A stretch of 38,357 nucleotides of DNA, taken from the IMG/VR virus record IMGVR_UViG_3300021576_000028, positions 1-38,357 of that record; one strand, 5' to 3'. The notes under the pieces are model-generated. The model saw only the letters and a program-made list of their open reading frames with translations. It was not told where the DNA came from and did no database searches. A program made the translations under genes and the position numbers. Shown here in pieces: positions 37,945-38,357 of the stretch. The DNA comes from a virus. The first letter of the stretch is position 1. Every line of letters begins with the position of its first letter.

Positions 37945-38316
37945 GTGCCGACGATGCCCCCGACCTTCCGGCCCGCAGGCGCGCTCACGCGGCGCGAGGC
38001 GAACCGGACCTATGATCAGCGCCGGGGCTCGGCGCGTGAGCGCGGCTACAGCAACCGCTGGGACAAGGCGTCGGCCGGGCACCTGCGGAACAGTCCGCTG
38101 TGTCGCTACTGCGAGCTGGCCGGTGATGTGACCGCCGCCGAGCTGACCGACCACCTCTACCCGCACAAGGGCGACAGCAGCCTGTTCTGGAACAGCCGGT
38201 TCTGGGTCTCGTCCTGCAAGGCCTGCCACGACGGGTTCAAGCAGCGGGTCGAACGCCAAGGCCGCGCTGCCCTCGACAAGCTGGCCCAGCGCCTCGGCCT
38301 CGATCCCCTCCGGTAG
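37945..38316 (+). CDS. HNH endonuclease (HK97 gp74-like)
   Basis: 123 residues from the GTG at 37945 (GGAGGGGAGGG site 4-6 bases before; an ATG lies at 37954). The N-terminus RTYDQRRGSARERGYSNRWDKAS is typical of phage HNH proteins. C53-x-x-C56, D69-H70, HKGD, N83 and C91-x-x-C94-H95 form the zinc-bound HNH site. In HK97-type phages this nuclease stimulates terminase in DNA packaging and sits beside cos and the terminase genes, which here should lie just beyond the window. Confidence 0.9.
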   Translation: MPTMPPTFRPAGALTRREANRTYDQRRGSARERGYSNRWDKASAGHLRNSPLCRYCELAGDVTAAELTDHLYPHKGDSSLFWNSRFWVSSCKACHDGFKQRVERQGRAALDKLAQRLGLDPLR

Positions 38317-38357
38317 GGGGGGGGTGGTCGAAACTTCAGAACCTTTCGCCTGCGGAC
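38317..38357. other. Window end, where cos/terminase start would lie
   Basis: Forty-one bases after HNH that start with a run of G (GGGGGGGG) and then GGTGGTCGAAACTTC. HNH genes of this kind are next to cos in HK97-like phages, so a cos site or the small terminase start is expected at or after here. Nothing in these few bases alone proves it. Confidence 0.25.

Noticed and set aside
1-38357. tRNA or rRNA genes, insertion sequences, ParA
   Set aside because: I saw no cloverleaf, transposase or ParA-like ATPase; the only P-loop noted is in the SF3 helicase.

Overview
The window is about 38.4 kb of a temperate, long-tailed (siphovirus-type) bacteriophage of the HK97-like kind. Base composition is very GC-rich (third codon positions mostly G or C). 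Gene families such as DUF6950, DUF3168, the phage_TAC-type chaperone, DUF2303 and an M15 endolysin, together with the absence of any host housekeeping gene, suggest an alphaproteobacterial host. A Caulobacterales host (Caulobacter/Brevundimonas type) is my best guess, by inference only.

Layout. 1-8459: head and tail genes, all rightward: end of the prohead protease, major capsid protein, connector, stopper, gp10-like protein, tail terminator, tail tube with an Ig-like domain, a frameshifted chaperone pair, tape measure and distal tail proteins. 8460-12340: an accessory cassette of six or seven unfamiliar genes with repeats, less GC-rich than its surroundings, inserted between the distal tail genes and the DUF6950/gpJ-type hub genes. 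12394-19040: DUF6950 assembly protein, gpJ-like tip protein, a collagen-like fibre and an SGNH-esterase/glycine-rich adhesin. 19122-21558: lysis genes (membrane proteins, M15 peptidase, Rz with embedded Rz1). 21559-21900: a UUCG terminator and the likely attP with repeated GGTTTACA sites. 21868-27886: a leftward operon of tightly overlapping genes (integrase last, a ParB/KorB-like protein in the middle). 27887-29866: the lysogeny region: CI-like repressor, cro-like gene, two operator clusters and a lipoprotein/membrane gene pair. 29867-38316: rightward early/replication genes (CII-like regulator, DUF2303, a PhoB-type winged-helix protein, Toprim primase, SF3/D5 helicase, a repeat-rich intergenic region that may be the origin, an unknown coiled-coil gene and an HNH endonuclease).

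The integrase lies directly after the lysis genes, with an uninterrupted attP between them. The replication genes lead to HNH, where a cos site and terminase would follow. The window is therefore in virion (or episomal) order, not the order of an integrated prophage. Terminase, portal and most of the protease are missing and should lie just outside the ends.

The most striking observation is a dispersed palindrome, GCGAACC-N-GGTTCGC. I find eight good copies and one weaker copy, in unrelated genes, in both coding orientations, in two reading frames and between genes. Six of the intervals are close to multiples of 4.7-4.9 kb. Its size and S-centred symmetry resemble the KorB operator of plasmid RK2, and the phage encodes a ParB/KorB-like protein. 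A phage-wide partition, silencing or stoperator system is a testable hypothesis.
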